Virus record (IMG/VR): IMGVR_UViG_3300027659_002888
Coordinates: 1-21,341 of that record
Strand: one strand, 5' to 3'
DNA: 21,341 nt
From: a virus
Part shown: in pieces, positions 14,085-21,051 of the stretch
How positions within the stretch are numbered: the stretch's first letter is position 1
Layout: every line of letters starts with the position of its first letter
Program-made: the position numbers and the translations under genes
The notes under the pieces: generated by a model
Told to the model about the DNA's origin: nothing
Database searches by the model: none
Seen by the model: only the letters and a program-made list of their open reading frames with translations

Positions 14085-14307
14085 TCATATCAAAGGAACA
14101 GTAATTGTTCTAAAAGAAGGCGAAGACGTTAATCGTGCTCTACGCCGCTTCAAAAATAAAATTGAAGATTTGGGCACACTTAAAACTCTTCAATCAAAAG
14201 AGTTTTATGAGAAACCAACTACTGAACGCAAACGTAAAAAAGGTGCAGCCAAGGCTCGTTGGCGAAAACAGTTAGAAAAAGAGTCATTACCTAAAAAAAT
14301 GTATTGA
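14074..14307 (+). CDS. rpsU: ribosomal protein bS21
   Basis: The ATG at 14074, seven bases after AGAGGAAA, gives 77 residues; in-frame ATGs at 14050 and 14053 lack this spacing. The sequence is a clear bS21: VIVLKEGEDVNRALRRFKNK, then EFYEKPTTERKRKKGAAKAR (43-62), ending PKKMY, in line with bacterial S21 ending in RLY-type residues. bS21 sits on the 30S platform near the anti-Shine-Dalgarno end of 16S rRNA and affects initiation. A phage copy could replace host bS21 and bias ribosomes to phage mRNA. It is translationally coupled to the upstream gene. Its TGA lies inside the -35 box of the next promoter. Confidence 0.93.
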   Translation: MRNNHIKGTVIVLKEGEDVNRALRRFKNKIEDLGTLKTLQSKEFYEKPTTERKRKKGAAKARWRKQLEKESLPKKMY

Positions 14308-14332
14308 CCTAATAGTCTGTATATGTTATAAT
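14304..14332 (+). promoter_or_regulatory. sigma70-like promoter
   Basis: TTGACC (14304-14309), a 17-base spacer and TATAAT (14327-14332) followed by AAG. The bS21 stop TGA (14305-14307) is inside the -35 box. A start near 14339 leaves about 19 bases before the exonuclease ATG. Confidence 0.8.
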
Positions 14333-14357
14333 AAGTTTCTTAAAGAAAGAAATTTAT

Positions 14358-14942
14358 ATGGCAAATACAGATATTATGATCGACTTAGAAACTTTGGCAA
14401 CATCTCCGGATGCTGCCATTCTTACGATCGGAGCAGTAAAGTTTGATCCCTTTGGCGACGATATAAAAGATCCAAAATGTGAAAAGTTCTATGTTCGCGT
14501 AGACTTGGACAGTTGTGATCGCATTGGACTAGCTACCAATGACGACACTATTGCTTGGTGGGCTAATCAAAGCAAAGAAGCTCAAGACGAAGCATTCAGC
14601 GAAGACAACAGAATTGACATTGTAGATGCATTTAATCAACTGTACAAATTTTGTTGGGGTGCTAAACGTGTATGGAGCCATGGTGCCGCATTTGACATTG
14701 TGATCTGCGAGCATGTGTTTAAAAAGATTGGCAAAGCAGTGCCTTGGAGTTTCTGGGAAGCACGTTGCACACGTACACTGTTTGACATTGGTATTAATCC
14801 AAATCGTCCACCTGTGCTAAAACATCATGCCCTAGAAGATGCGTGGAATCAAGCAGTGGGTGTGCAGAATGTTTTTAAAACACTCAAGACAAGTACTACT
14901 AGTGCCGGGCAATACATTAGCCCATTTGCAAGAGAGAGATAA
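14358..14942 (+). CDS. DEDDh 3'-5' exonuclease (Rv2179c-like)
   Basis: The 194-residue protein has the DEDDh catalytic set: D9 and E11 in IMIDLETLAT, D113 in WSHGAAFDIV, and H157 with D161 in LKHHALEDAWNQA. DDTIAWWANQSKEAQ is typical of the Rv2179c-like 3'-5' exoribonuclease subgroup. It could degrade RNA or DNA 3' ends; many T4-like phages carry such a gene but its in vivo role is unsettled. The leader contains AAAGAAAG before the ATG. Its strong host-type promoter suggests early expression. It is followed by mazG after one base. Confidence 0.9.
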   Translation: MANTDIMIDLETLATSPDAAILTIGAVKFDPFGDDIKDPKCEKFYVRVDLDSCDRIGLATNDDTIAWWANQSKEAQDEAFSEDNRIDIVDAFNQLYKFCWGAKRVWSHGAAFDIVICEHVFKKIGKAVPWSFWEARCTRTLFDIGINPNRPPVLKHHALEDAWNQAVGVQNVFKTLKTSTTSAGQYISPFARER

Positions 14943-14943
14943 T

Positions 14944-15228
14944 ATGGACGAACAAACATACGAAGTTATGGCTATCCTACAAGAAGAAGCCGCAGAAGTT
15001 ATCCAGGCTGTTAGCAAGTGCTACAGATTTGGCTTGGACAATTACAAGCCCGGAAAACCTAAAACCAACAGACAACATTTAGAAGAAGAAATTGGCGACC
15101 TAATGGCCATGATTGATATTCTTCAAAAAATGGACGAAGTTAGTTTTAACAACATTGAGGCTGCTAGAGAAGCTAAAATTCAAAAGCTAAAGCAGTGGTC
15201 CACAATTGAAATAGTTCACGAAATGTGA
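14944..15228 (+). CDS. MazG-like nucleotide pyrophosphohydrolase
   Basis: The ATG at 14944 follows GAGAGA and gives 94 residues; a longer in-frame ORF from 14839 runs inside the exonuclease gene and lacks family sequence there. The all-alpha NTP-PPase motif is complete: E14, E15 and E18 in LQEEAAEVIQA and E49 with D52 in LEEEIGDLMA, which bind Mg2+. Such enzymes hydrolyse (d)NTPs or (p)ppGpp-like nucleotides. In phages they have been proposed to change alarmone or nucleotide levels; the substrate here is unknown. Confidence 0.88.
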   Translation: MDEQTYEVMAILQEEAAEVIQAVSKCYRFGLDNYKPGKPKTNRQHLEEEIGDLMAMIDILQKMDEVSFNNIEAAREAKIQKLKQWSTIEIVHEM

Positions 15229-15310
15229 GATAAATAATTATGTACTAAAACGCCGTAAGGGTTTAGTATAGGACATGGTGTCCACAAAATCTTGCTTAAT
15301 TAAGGAGAAA
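15229..15310 (+). promoter_or_regulatory. dnaK leader: late-like promoter, two hairpins, shared RBS block
   Basis: GATAAATA (15229-15236) is 7 of 8 to the late consensus. The predicted start near 15242 is at the foot of a 9-bp stem (15241-15249 with 15262-15270, one G-U pair). A second hairpin GGACA-TGG-TGTCC lies at 15271-15283. A 21-base block at 15290-15310 contains TCTTGC, a palindromic CTTAATTAAG and the AAGGAG site, and matches the hsp20 leader at 20 of 21 bases. Confidence 0.6.
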
Positions 15311-15314
15311 CATT

Positions 15315-17186
15315 ATGAGCAAAGTCATCGGTATCGATTTAGGTACAACAAATTCATGCGTAGCGATTATTGAAAATGGAGTCGCAAAAGTAATTGAGAA
15401 TTCAGAAGGCGCACGTACTACACCTAGTATTGTTGCATACGCTAATGATGAAATTCTAGTAGGCGCAAGCGCAAAGCGTCAAGCAGTAACAAACCCCAAA
15501 AACACAATCTATGCTAGTAAGCGATTAATTGGACGTAAGTTCGATGAGCAGGCTGTACAGAAAGACATTGACCTAATGCCTTACAAGATTGTTAAAGCAG
15601 ACAATGGTGATGCTTGGGTAGAAGCAAATGGAGAGAAGTTGGCTCCTCCACAGATCTCAGCAGAAGTTCTGCGTAAGATGAAAAAGACAGCGGAGGATTA
15701 TCTTGGTACAACAGTTACGCAGGCAGTTATCACAGTTCCTGCATATTTTAACGACAGCCAAAGACAGGCTACAAAAGACGCTGGTAAAATTGCCGGCTTG
15801 GAGGTACTCCGTATTATTAACGAGCCTACTGCGGCAGCTCTTGCTTATGGCGTTGATAAAACTGATAAGCGTGATCGCAAAATTGCTGTTTACGATCTTG
15901 GTGGCGGTACGTTCGATGTTTCGATCATCGAAATCGCGAATGTAGACGGAGACAAACAAATCGAAGTGTTGTCAACAAATGGCGATACATTCCTAGGTGG
16001 TGAAGACTTTGACCAACGTATCATGGACTACTTAGTTGACGAGTTTAAGAAAGACAATGCAGTAGACCTGAAGCAAGACATGTTGGCATTACAGCGCCTT
16101 AAAGAAGCCGCTGAAAAAGCCAAGATCGAATTGTCCAGTTCGGCTAGCACAAGTGTTAACTTGCCATACATCACAGCAGATGCAAGCGGTCCTAAACACA
16201 TGAACGTGACTATTAGCCGTGCTAAGTTAGAACAACTAGTTGATGAACTAATTGAGCGTTCAATTGCTCCTTGCAAAATTGCTATTAAAGATGCAGGCAT
16301 AGATGTTAGTGAAATTGATGAAGTTATTCTTGTTGGCGGTATGACACGTATGCCTAAGGTACAGGAAGCAGTTGAGAAACTGTTTGGCAAAGCCCCACGT
16401 AAAGATGTTAATCCAGATGAAGCAGTTGCTGCCGGAGCCGCAGTACAAGGTGCTGTTCTAGCAGGCGATCGTAATGACGTGCTATTGCTTGACGTTACAC
16501 CATTGAGCCTAGGTATTGAAACAATGGGCGGCATTATGGCTAAGTTAATTCAAAAGAATACAACTATTCCAACCAAAGCCAGTCAAGTGTTTTCAACAGC
16601 AGATGACAATCAACCTGCGGTAACTATTAAGGCGTTCCAGGGTGAGCGTGAGCTTGTACAACATAATAAATTACTAGGTGAATTTAATCTTGAAGGTATT
16701 CCTCCAGCACGACGCGGTCAGCCTCAAATTGAAATTACGTTTGACATTGATGCTAACGGTATCATGCATGTCAGTGCCAAGGACAAGAACACAGGTAAAG
16801 AAAACAAGATCACTATTAAATCAGATAGTGGTCTAAGCAAAGAAGAAATTGAACGTATGGTGCAAGACGCTGAAGTAAATGCTGAAAGCGACAAAAAGCA
16901 ACGTGAAGTTATTGAAACTCGTAACACTGTTGAAGCACAAGTACACAGTATCCGTAAGGATATGGAAGAAGTAGAAGCAGACTTGTCACAAGAAGTGAAA
17001 GACAAAGTTAATGAGGCAATTGATGCTGTTAACACTACAGTCCTAACTGAAGACAAAGATGCTATTACACAAAAACTTAGCGATTTGATTGCAGCCGCTC
17101 AACCAGTAATGGAAGCTAAGAGCAAACGTGAAGAAACTAAGAAAAATGAAACTCCTGTAGACGCAGAGTTTACAGAAGTTAATTAA
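15315..17186 (+). CDS. dnaK: Hsp70 chaperone DnaK
   Basis: The 623-residue protein is a complete DnaK. The ATPase domain has [11 protein letters not shown] (5-15), catalytic K69 (ASKRLIGR), [12 protein letters not shown] with T199, and [12 protein letters not shown] (339-350). The hydrophobic linker VLLLD (389-393) is intact. A substrate-binding domain and helical lid follow, and the end DAEFTEVN (616-623) matches bacterial DnaK. The [16 protein letters not shown] segment (210-225) is of the beta/gammaproteobacterial type, and no HscA features are seen. DnaK refolds clients with DnaJ and GrpE, neither of which is in the window, so host co-chaperones are presumably used. Possible clients are virion proteins or replication complexes. 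AAGGAG precedes the ATG. It forms a chaperone pair with hsp20, which shares its leader block. Confidence 0.97.
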   Translation: MSKVIGIDLGTTNSCVAIIENGVAKVIENSEGARTTPSIVAYANDEILVGASAKRQAVTNPKNTIYASKRLIGRKFDEQAVQKDIDLMPYKIVKADNGDAWVEANGEKLAPPQISAEVLRKMKKTAEDYLGTTVTQAVITVPAYFNDSQRQATKDAGKIAGLEVLRIINEPTAAALAYGVDKTDKRDRKIAVYDLGGGTFDVSIIEIANVDGDKQIEVLSTNGDTFLGGEDFDQRIMDYLVDEFKKDNAVDLKQDMLALQRLKEAAEKAKIELSSSASTSVNLPYITADASGPKHMNVTISRAKLEQLVDELIERSIAPCKIAIKDAGIDVSEIDEVILVGGMTRMPKVQEAVEKLFGKAPRKDVNPDEAVAAGAAVQGAVLAGDRNDVLLLDVTPLSLGIETMGGIMAKLIQKNTTIPTKASQVFSTADDNQPAVTIKAFQGERELVQHNKLLGEFNLEGIPPARRGQPQIEITFDIDANGIMHVSAKDKNTGKENKITIKSDSGLSKEEIERMVQDAEVNAESDKKQREVIETRNTVEAQVHSIRKDMEEVEADLSQEVKDKVNEAIDAVNTTVLTEDKDAITQKLSDLIAAAQPVMEAKSKREETKKNETPVDAEFTEVN

Positions 17187-17199
17187 CACAGACACAGGT

Positions 17200-17261
17200 T
17201 ATAAATAATTGTAGGGTGCTCGGGTGAGGCCCTACTTGATTCTTGCTTAATAAAGGAGAAA
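17200..17261 (+). promoter_or_regulatory. hsp20 leader: late-consensus promoter, hairpin, shared RBS block
   Basis: TATAAATA (17200-17207) is a perfect T4-type late motif. The predicted start near 17213 lies at a hairpin GTAGGG (17211-17216) / CCCTAC (17230-17235), extended by a G-U pair. The block at 17241-17261 with TCTTGCTTAAT and AAAGGAG matches the dnaK leader at 20 of 21 bases, and both end four bases before the ATG. Confidence 0.65.
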
Positions 17262-17265
17262 TTTT

Positions 17266-17718
17266 ATGAATAGCACAGTAACACGTTTTGATACGAATAG
17301 TCTAGCTCAACTTAATAGAGCCCTTGTTGGTTTTGACCGAATGTTCGATGGGTTTGAAACTCGTTTTGCAAATCAGTTATCAACTAACTACCCTCCACAC
17401 AACATTGTAAAGACTGGAGAGAACACCTACTCAATTGAAATCGCAGTAGCTGGATTTAAAAAATCAGAGATTGCAGTGGAAGTTGAACAGGAGATTCTAA
17501 CAGTTCGTGGAGCATGCGAAACTCCAAACGAGTCAACTACTCGTCAATATTTACACAGAGGTCTAAGCAGTCGTGATTTTGAAAGGTCATGGCAACTTGC
17601 CGAACACATGGTTGTTAAGAATGCTGAGATAAAAGACGGTGTACTTAGCATTACTCTAGAATACATTATCCCTGAAGAAAAGAAAGCCAGGGTTATTGAC
17701 ATTGTAGAGGTTAAGTAA
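17266..17718 (+). CDS. small heat-shock protein (alpha-crystallin / IbpA type)
   Basis: The 150-residue protein has an N-terminal arm with GFDRMFDGFETRF, an alpha-crystallin domain from about residue 42 (PPHNIVKTGENTYSIEIAVA, GFKKSEIAVEVEQEILTVRG) and the end strand (IKDGVLSITLEYIIPEE). The order is typical of IbpA-like proteins, and Hsp20 is one of the most widespread accessory genes in T4-like marine phages. It would hold unfolded proteins for refolding, here possibly passing them to the phage DnaK just upstream. AAAGGAG precedes the ATG. Its end overlaps the promoter for clpS. Confidence 0.93.
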   Translation: MNSTVTRFDTNSLAQLNRALVGFDRMFDGFETRFANQLSTNYPPHNIVKTGENTYSIEIAVAGFKKSEIAVEVEQEILTVRGACETPNESTTRQYLHRGLSSRDFERSWQLAEHMVVKNAEIKDGVLSITLEYIIPEEKKARVIDIVEVK

Positions 17719-17724
17719 TATAAT
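17696..17724 (+). promoter_or_regulatory. consensus sigma70-like promoter for clpS-HO-pcyX
   Basis: TTGACA (17696-17701), a 17-base spacer and TATAAT (17719-17724) followed by AAG: both hexamers match the E. coli consensus exactly. It overlaps the end of hsp20, whose TAA directly precedes the -10 box. Confidence 0.85.
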
Positions 17725-17746
17725 AAGGGGAAGGAAACTTCCCCTT
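17725..17746 (+). promoter_or_regulatory. perfect 9-bp hairpin with GAAA tetraloop at clpS start site
   Basis: AAGGGGAAG (17725-17733), loop GAAA, CTTCCCCTT (17738-17746). The expected start of the clpS transcript (about 17731) falls inside the 5' arm. For hsp20 read-through RNA it would be a very stable 3' hairpin, but no U-tract follows, so termination by the intrinsic route is uncertain. Protection of the hsp20 3' end is another possibility. Confidence 0.6.
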
Positions 17747-17770
17747 ACATGTAATTATATGGAGAATGAC

Positions 17771-18073
17771 ATGAGCGCAACAGACGTAAAACTTGACGAA
17801 AAAATTAAATTAAAAGTCGAAGAGCCACATCGCTGGAAGGTTATCTTATTAAATGATGATCATACTCCAATGGATTTTGTTATTGGTATTTTAACAGAAA
17901 TCTTTAAGCATAGCCAAGAAACTGCCAAGGCAATTACAATTCAGATACATACTGAGGGCAGTGGAATTGCCGGCGTGTATAGTTTTGAAATTGCAGAAGT
18001 CAAAGCAGTTGAAGCAACTAACCTAGCTCGAGGAAATGGATTCCCACTCCAAATTAAAATGGAAGAAGAATGA
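17771..18073 (+). CDS. clpS: ClpS N-degron adaptor
   Basis: The ATG at 17771, six bases after GGAG, is preferred over 17759, which precedes that site. The 100-residue protein has the ClpS core: WKVILLNDDHTPMDFVIGIL with N28, D29, T32 and M34, and H60 in IQIHTEGSGIAGVYS; these align with the N-degron pocket of E. coli ClpS (N34, D35, T38, M40, H66). ClpS delivers proteins with bulky N-terminal residues to ClpAP. The N-terminal extension needed to engage ClpA is present but short (about 20 residues). A phage copy could redirect ClpAP. Its TGA overlaps the heme oxygenase ATG (ATGA), so the two are translationally coupled. Confidence 0.93.
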   Translation: MSATDVKLDEKIKLKVEEPHRWKVILLNDDHTPMDFVIGILTEIFKHSQETAKAITIQIHTEGSGIAGVYSFEIAEVKAVEATNLARGNGFPLQIKMEEE

Positions 18074-18615
18074 GCTTAAGAGAAATTACCAAAGACCTTC
18101 ATCATGAGGCAGAAACAACCAAATTTGCTAAAATGTTACTTGGTGGCAAAATTGAAAAACAAGATTACAAAAATTACCTGTATAACTTGTTAGCAATTTA
18201 TGATCCTATTGAATGGTATTGCAAGCGTCAAGGATTTCTTGATACAATGCCAGACCTTCCCCGTCTGAAGAGTATATATGCAGATTTTCTAGAACTAGAT
18301 GATGGGACATATTGTTACCTAACTCCTGCAACGTTAGAATACCAAGCATACCTACATGCATTAGGCAATGATGCAGAAAACAAACATTTAATTAAAGCTC
18401 ATTTATACTGCCGCCATATGGGTGATTTATTTGGTGGACAGATTATTAAGAAACAAGTAGCACACATTAGCAGTGGCAAGTTTTATGATTTTGAAAATGC
18501 CGATGCAATGAAAGGGGCTATTCGTGCAACACTTACTGATGATCTTGGTGATGAAGCTAAAATAGCGTTTGAATTTGCTATTGCTATGATGAGAGATCTG
18601 TATAATGGCGAGTAA
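18070..18615 (+). CDS. heme oxygenase
   Basis: The 181-residue all-alpha protein has DLHHEAETTKFAKMLL with the proximal heme ligand (H11, aligned to His25 of human HO-1) and RHMGDLFGGQIIKK (115-128), the distal helix signature G-D-L-x-G-G-Q. It cleaves heme to biliverdin IX-alpha, CO and Fe2+ using ferredoxin or another reductant. The product is the substrate of the enzyme encoded by the next gene, which overlaps by 11 bases. Heme oxygenase genes are known in cyanophages and in other oceanic phages next to pcyX. The Phe in GDLFGGQ replaces the usual Ser. Confidence 0.93.
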   Translation: MSLREITKDLHHEAETTKFAKMLLGGKIEKQDYKNYLYNLLAIYDPIEWYCKRQGFLDTMPDLPRLKSIYADFLELDDGTYCYLTPATLEYQAYLHALGNDAENKHLIKAHLYCRHMGDLFGGQIIKKQVAHISSGKFYDFENADAMKGAIRATLTDDLGDEAKIAFEFAIAMMRDLYNGE

Positions 18616-19288
18616 TGTTTGGGACACCCTAATTAACATTCAAGGCCTGCTAGAGAAAAAATTCAATGAAACAGGAACAGAGGTCTTTGAAGCGGGCATG
18701 GATCGCTTTAATCAGCCTGGTTGGGTTAATCGTGTTTGGACCAGTAACAGTTATCGTAGGGCTCACGTTGATGTTGTGGATGCTAGACAAACCAAAGGAC
18801 TCTGGATGATGCACTGCTGTGTGTTCCCCCATACAACAAACCCTGCTCCTATATTTGGATTTGACGTAATAGCAGGTAAAAACAAGATTACAGGTTGTTT
18901 CATTGATTATAGCCCAACATACGATAAGTTTCACCCTATGATTGATTACTTTGGCGAAGAAGTTGGTCAGTATGAATGGAACAAAAAGCGTAAGTTACCA
19001 GACTGGGCTGAGCGTATCTTTAGCCAACACATGATAGCTGCGGGCAATGTAAGCGACGAAACCGAGTTAGAACAGATCAGTTCATTGGCTAGTATATTGG
19101 TAAATCATTACTTAGAAACTGTGGGAGAAACACACGATTCTGTCATAGATACTACGTCTTACCAAAACTTCTACTGCGATAATCAAAAGCAAAACCCCCA
19201 TACTCCTAAGGTTATGGTCAGTTTAGGGCTCAGTGAAGATGATGTTCGCCATTTTATTCAGGAATGCCTGTTCCCGGAAATACGCTAA
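18605..19288 (+). CDS. pcyX: ferredoxin-dependent bilin reductase, PcyX-like
   Basis: The 227-residue protein has the FDBR fold signature: GLWMMHCCVFPH with H70, PIFGFDVIAGKNKITG with D87 (H-to-D spacing as for PcyA H88 and D105), and YCDNQKQNPHTPKVMVSLGL (190-209) near the C terminus. The PcyA catalytic Glu (E76) region has aspartates here (VDVVDAR, D56 and D59), in line with the Glu-to-Asp change described for phage PcyX, which makes phycoerythrobilin from biliverdin. PcyA or PebS-like activity cannot be excluded from sequence. It follows heme oxygenase directly, as in reported oceanic phage gene pairs. Ferredoxin must come from the host. The stop is part of a CTAAATAT motif. Confidence 0.85.
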   Translation: MASNVWDTLINIQGLLEKKFNETGTEVFEAGMDRFNQPGWVNRVWTSNSYRRAHVDVVDARQTKGLWMMHCCVFPHTTNPAPIFGFDVIAGKNKITGCFIDYSPTYDKFHPMIDYFGEEVGQYEWNKKRKLPDWAERIFSQHMIAAGNVSDETELEQISSLASILVNHYLETVGETHDSVIDTTSYQNFYCDNQKQNPHTPKVMVSLGLSEDDVRHFIQECLFPEIR

Positions 19289-19291
19289 ATA
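19284..19291 (+). promoter_or_regulatory. late-promoter-like motif just before a large phage gene
   Basis: GCTAAATA contains the TAAATA core and the pcyX TAA stop. The expected start, six or seven bases on, coincides with the ATG at 19299, which has no Shine-Dalgarno sequence, so leaderless initiation is possible. Confidence 0.35.
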
Positions 19292-19298
19292 TTAGACT

Positions 19299-20990
19299 AT
19301 GAGATACAGTGAATTTAAATCAGTCCTATTAGAGTTTGCCCCACCTACAGGTAAGAGTGCAAATGACTTACAACTTTTAATTAACATTATAGAGATGGTT
19401 CCTTCTGAGGATCCAGTGCATTCTGTAGCTAAAAGTATACTCCAAGGCTTACTAAGAGATGTAGTAGAGCCATCGCAACAGGCTACACAGAAACCTGCAC
19501 CACAACCTGCTACCCCGCAATCAACAGCACAGCCTGCACCACAACCTGCTACCCCACAATCTGAAGAAGAGCCGTTAGCCGAAGAAGTACAGCCAGGTGA
19601 TGAAAGTTGGTACGAAGCGGCTCTCGAGGCAATAAAAGATCCTACAATAGCAGCACGAATGTTGAATAAACTAAGAACGGATCCTGAGTATCGCGAAGAG
19701 ATGCGATATGTGCATAAAAACGGTGAGAAAAAAATTAAAGCCGCTTTTACAGCAGGTGGGACAGAAGCACTAGTAACAGTAGATCAATTCTTTAAACAAG
19801 TTAAAGAATCAGCAGACTTACTTGCTGGTAAGGCAGTAGGAGTATTAGATGACTTGCGCACGTGGTATCGAGACGAAGCAATAAGACAAAAGGTACCAAA
19901 TCAACCCTTGCCTGCGCCGAGACCGAAAGTAACAACAAATGCACTGTATCAAAAACTATTATACCCATTAGAAAATATTTTCCAAGATTTAGGATTTAAA
20001 GATCAGCCTCCTAACTTAAGAAACTTTAAGAAAGAAAGTCCTAAAATTTTAAACTTTATGAAACAATGCGAAGAAGGCATCATTGAGTTTACAGATTTGC
20101 TTGAAGTGTCTGAAGGTAATATTGCATTACTAATTAACGATCCGGACTTAGCCTACATATATGAAAAAATATTTGATAAGTTATTAGCATTAGATGCAGG
20201 TCAAGGAGGTGGTGCCTGGGGCCCTGGAGAACTTGGACTATCTATTCTTTGCAAACCTGTTTCAAAATCTAGAGGCAAAGGAGATTTAAGTAGTGTCTCC
20301 GCCGACGGCAGTCCAGTCGATGTTGAAGTTAAAGCTAGTCGAAATGCTAACAGTGGCGGCCGCTTAGGTGGTAGTGGTGTGCTTGCAGGATCAGCTGGCA
20401 AGAAAACATTTATCCCTGCACTAAAAGCACTATGTGAAACAGCAGGAGTTGATCCTAACAGTATTGGTAAAAACTACAGCGAAGTTGTTAAGTATAAGAC
20501 TGTTAAGGGTGTAAAAACTAAAGTAGGCACTGGTGAGAAGAAAGAAACCGGATCTGTTAAACCTACAAGCATGACAAGTCCTAAATGGTTTGATAGTTTT
20601 AATGCACAAGTACCGCCGGGCCTACAAGGCAAGCGTGGTGTAAATCCACAAGGTGCTGTGGCAGAATTCTTAATCACTGCCGTAGGTGCAGTTGTTTCAG
20701 AAAAAGGCAGACCGTTTTTTGACGAAGAGATGATTGCAAGCATTCCAAATGAAGATGGTACTATTGACTACGAAAAGTTTAAAACAATTCTAACAGCAGC
20801 ATGGTATCAAATTTACAGTCAAACTGACAACGTTGGCATTATCTTAGTTCTTAACCCAACTAACGGCAACTATACAGTTATTAACTCAGGTGACATGCTT
20901 ACATCTGGTGCCAGCAGTGTAGTTATTACAGGCGGCATTGACTTTGATGATAGCCAAGGTAAAGCTGGTCCACAGGTTGGTATTGCTTAA
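19299..20990 (+). CDS. large phage protein with possible PD-(D/E)XK-like domain, probably virion or DNA-linked
   Basis: The 563-residue protein starts MRYSEFKSVLLEFAPP, a start seen on many marine phage proteins. Residues 60-95 are a Pro/Gln/Ala-rich linker with two copies of a 13-residue repeat (PAPQPATPQS), then a helical region. Residues 305-360 hold GAWGPGELGLSIL with E311, KGDLSSV with D329, and VDVEVKASR with E343 and K345. This spacing E-(17)-D-(13)-E-x-K fits PD-(D/E)XK nucleases. Downstream sequence is Gly/Ser-rich and beta-like and ends GKAGPQVGIA. I do not recognise the whole protein. Structural roles are possible; the nuclease reading is motif-level inference. Confidence 0.7.
   Translation: MRYSEFKSVLLEFAPPTGKSANDLQLLINIIEMVPSEDPVHSVAKSILQGLLRDVVEPSQQATQKPAPQPATPQSTAQPAPQPATPQSEEEPLAEEVQPGDESWYEAALEAIKDPTIAARMLNKLRTDPEYREEMRYVHKNGEKKIKAAFTAGGTEALVTVDQFFKQVKESADLLAGKAVGVLDDLRTWYRDEAIRQKVPNQPLPAPRPKVTTNALYQKLLYPLENIFQDLGFKDQPPNLRNFKKESPKILNFMKQCEEGIIEFTDLLEVSEGNIALLINDPDLAYIYEKIFDKLLALDAGQGGGAWGPGELGLSILCKPVSKSRGKGDLSSVSADGSPVDVEVKASRNANSGGRLGGSGVLAGSAGKKTFIPALKALCETAGVDPNSIGKNYSEVVKYKTVKGVKTKVGTGEKKETGSVKPTSMTSPKWFDSFNAQVPPGLQGKRGVNPQGAVAEFLITAVGAVVSEKGRPFFDEEMIASIPNEDGTIDYEKFKTILTAAWYQIYSQTDNVGIILVLNPTNGNYTVINSGDMLTSGASSVVITGGIDFDDSQGKAGPQVGIA
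19494..19561 (+). repeat. in-frame tandem repeat in the Pro-rich linker
   Basis: A 29-base segment starting CCTGCACCACAACCTG at 19494 recurs at 19533 with one change, a 39-base period encoding 13 residues. It lies in the linker of the large protein, where copy number may vary by slippage or recombination. Confidence 0.8.
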
Positions 20991-21002
20991 TTAATAGCTG
21001 TA

Positions 21003-21051
21003 GATAAATCATCTCCCTAGAGTTGTAAATAATTTGCAACAACAGGGAGAT
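21003..21051 (+). promoter_or_regulatory. long RBS-masking hairpin with late-like promoter inside
   Basis: Outer stem ATCTCCCT (21011-21018) / AGGGAGAT (21044-21051), perfect 8 bp. A symmetric 3x3 internal loop follows, then an inner 8-bp stem GTTGTAAA (21022-21029) / TTTGCAAC (21033-21040) with one G-U pair and a 3-base loop. The Shine-Dalgarno AGGGAG is wholly in the outer stem. TGTAAATA (21024-21031), 7 of 8 to the late consensus, lies in the inner 5' arm; a start near 21037 would omit both 5' arms. A weaker GATAAATC is at 21003-21010. Confidence 0.65.

Noticed and set aside
14839-14943. N-terminal extension of the MazG-like gene
   Set aside because: The family match and ribosome-binding site begin at 14944; the extension is the exonuclease gene in another frame.
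15315-17186. HscA rather than DnaK
   Set aside because: The iscU context suggested it, but the substrate domain and the DAEFTEVN end are DnaK-type, and the gene pairs with hsp20.
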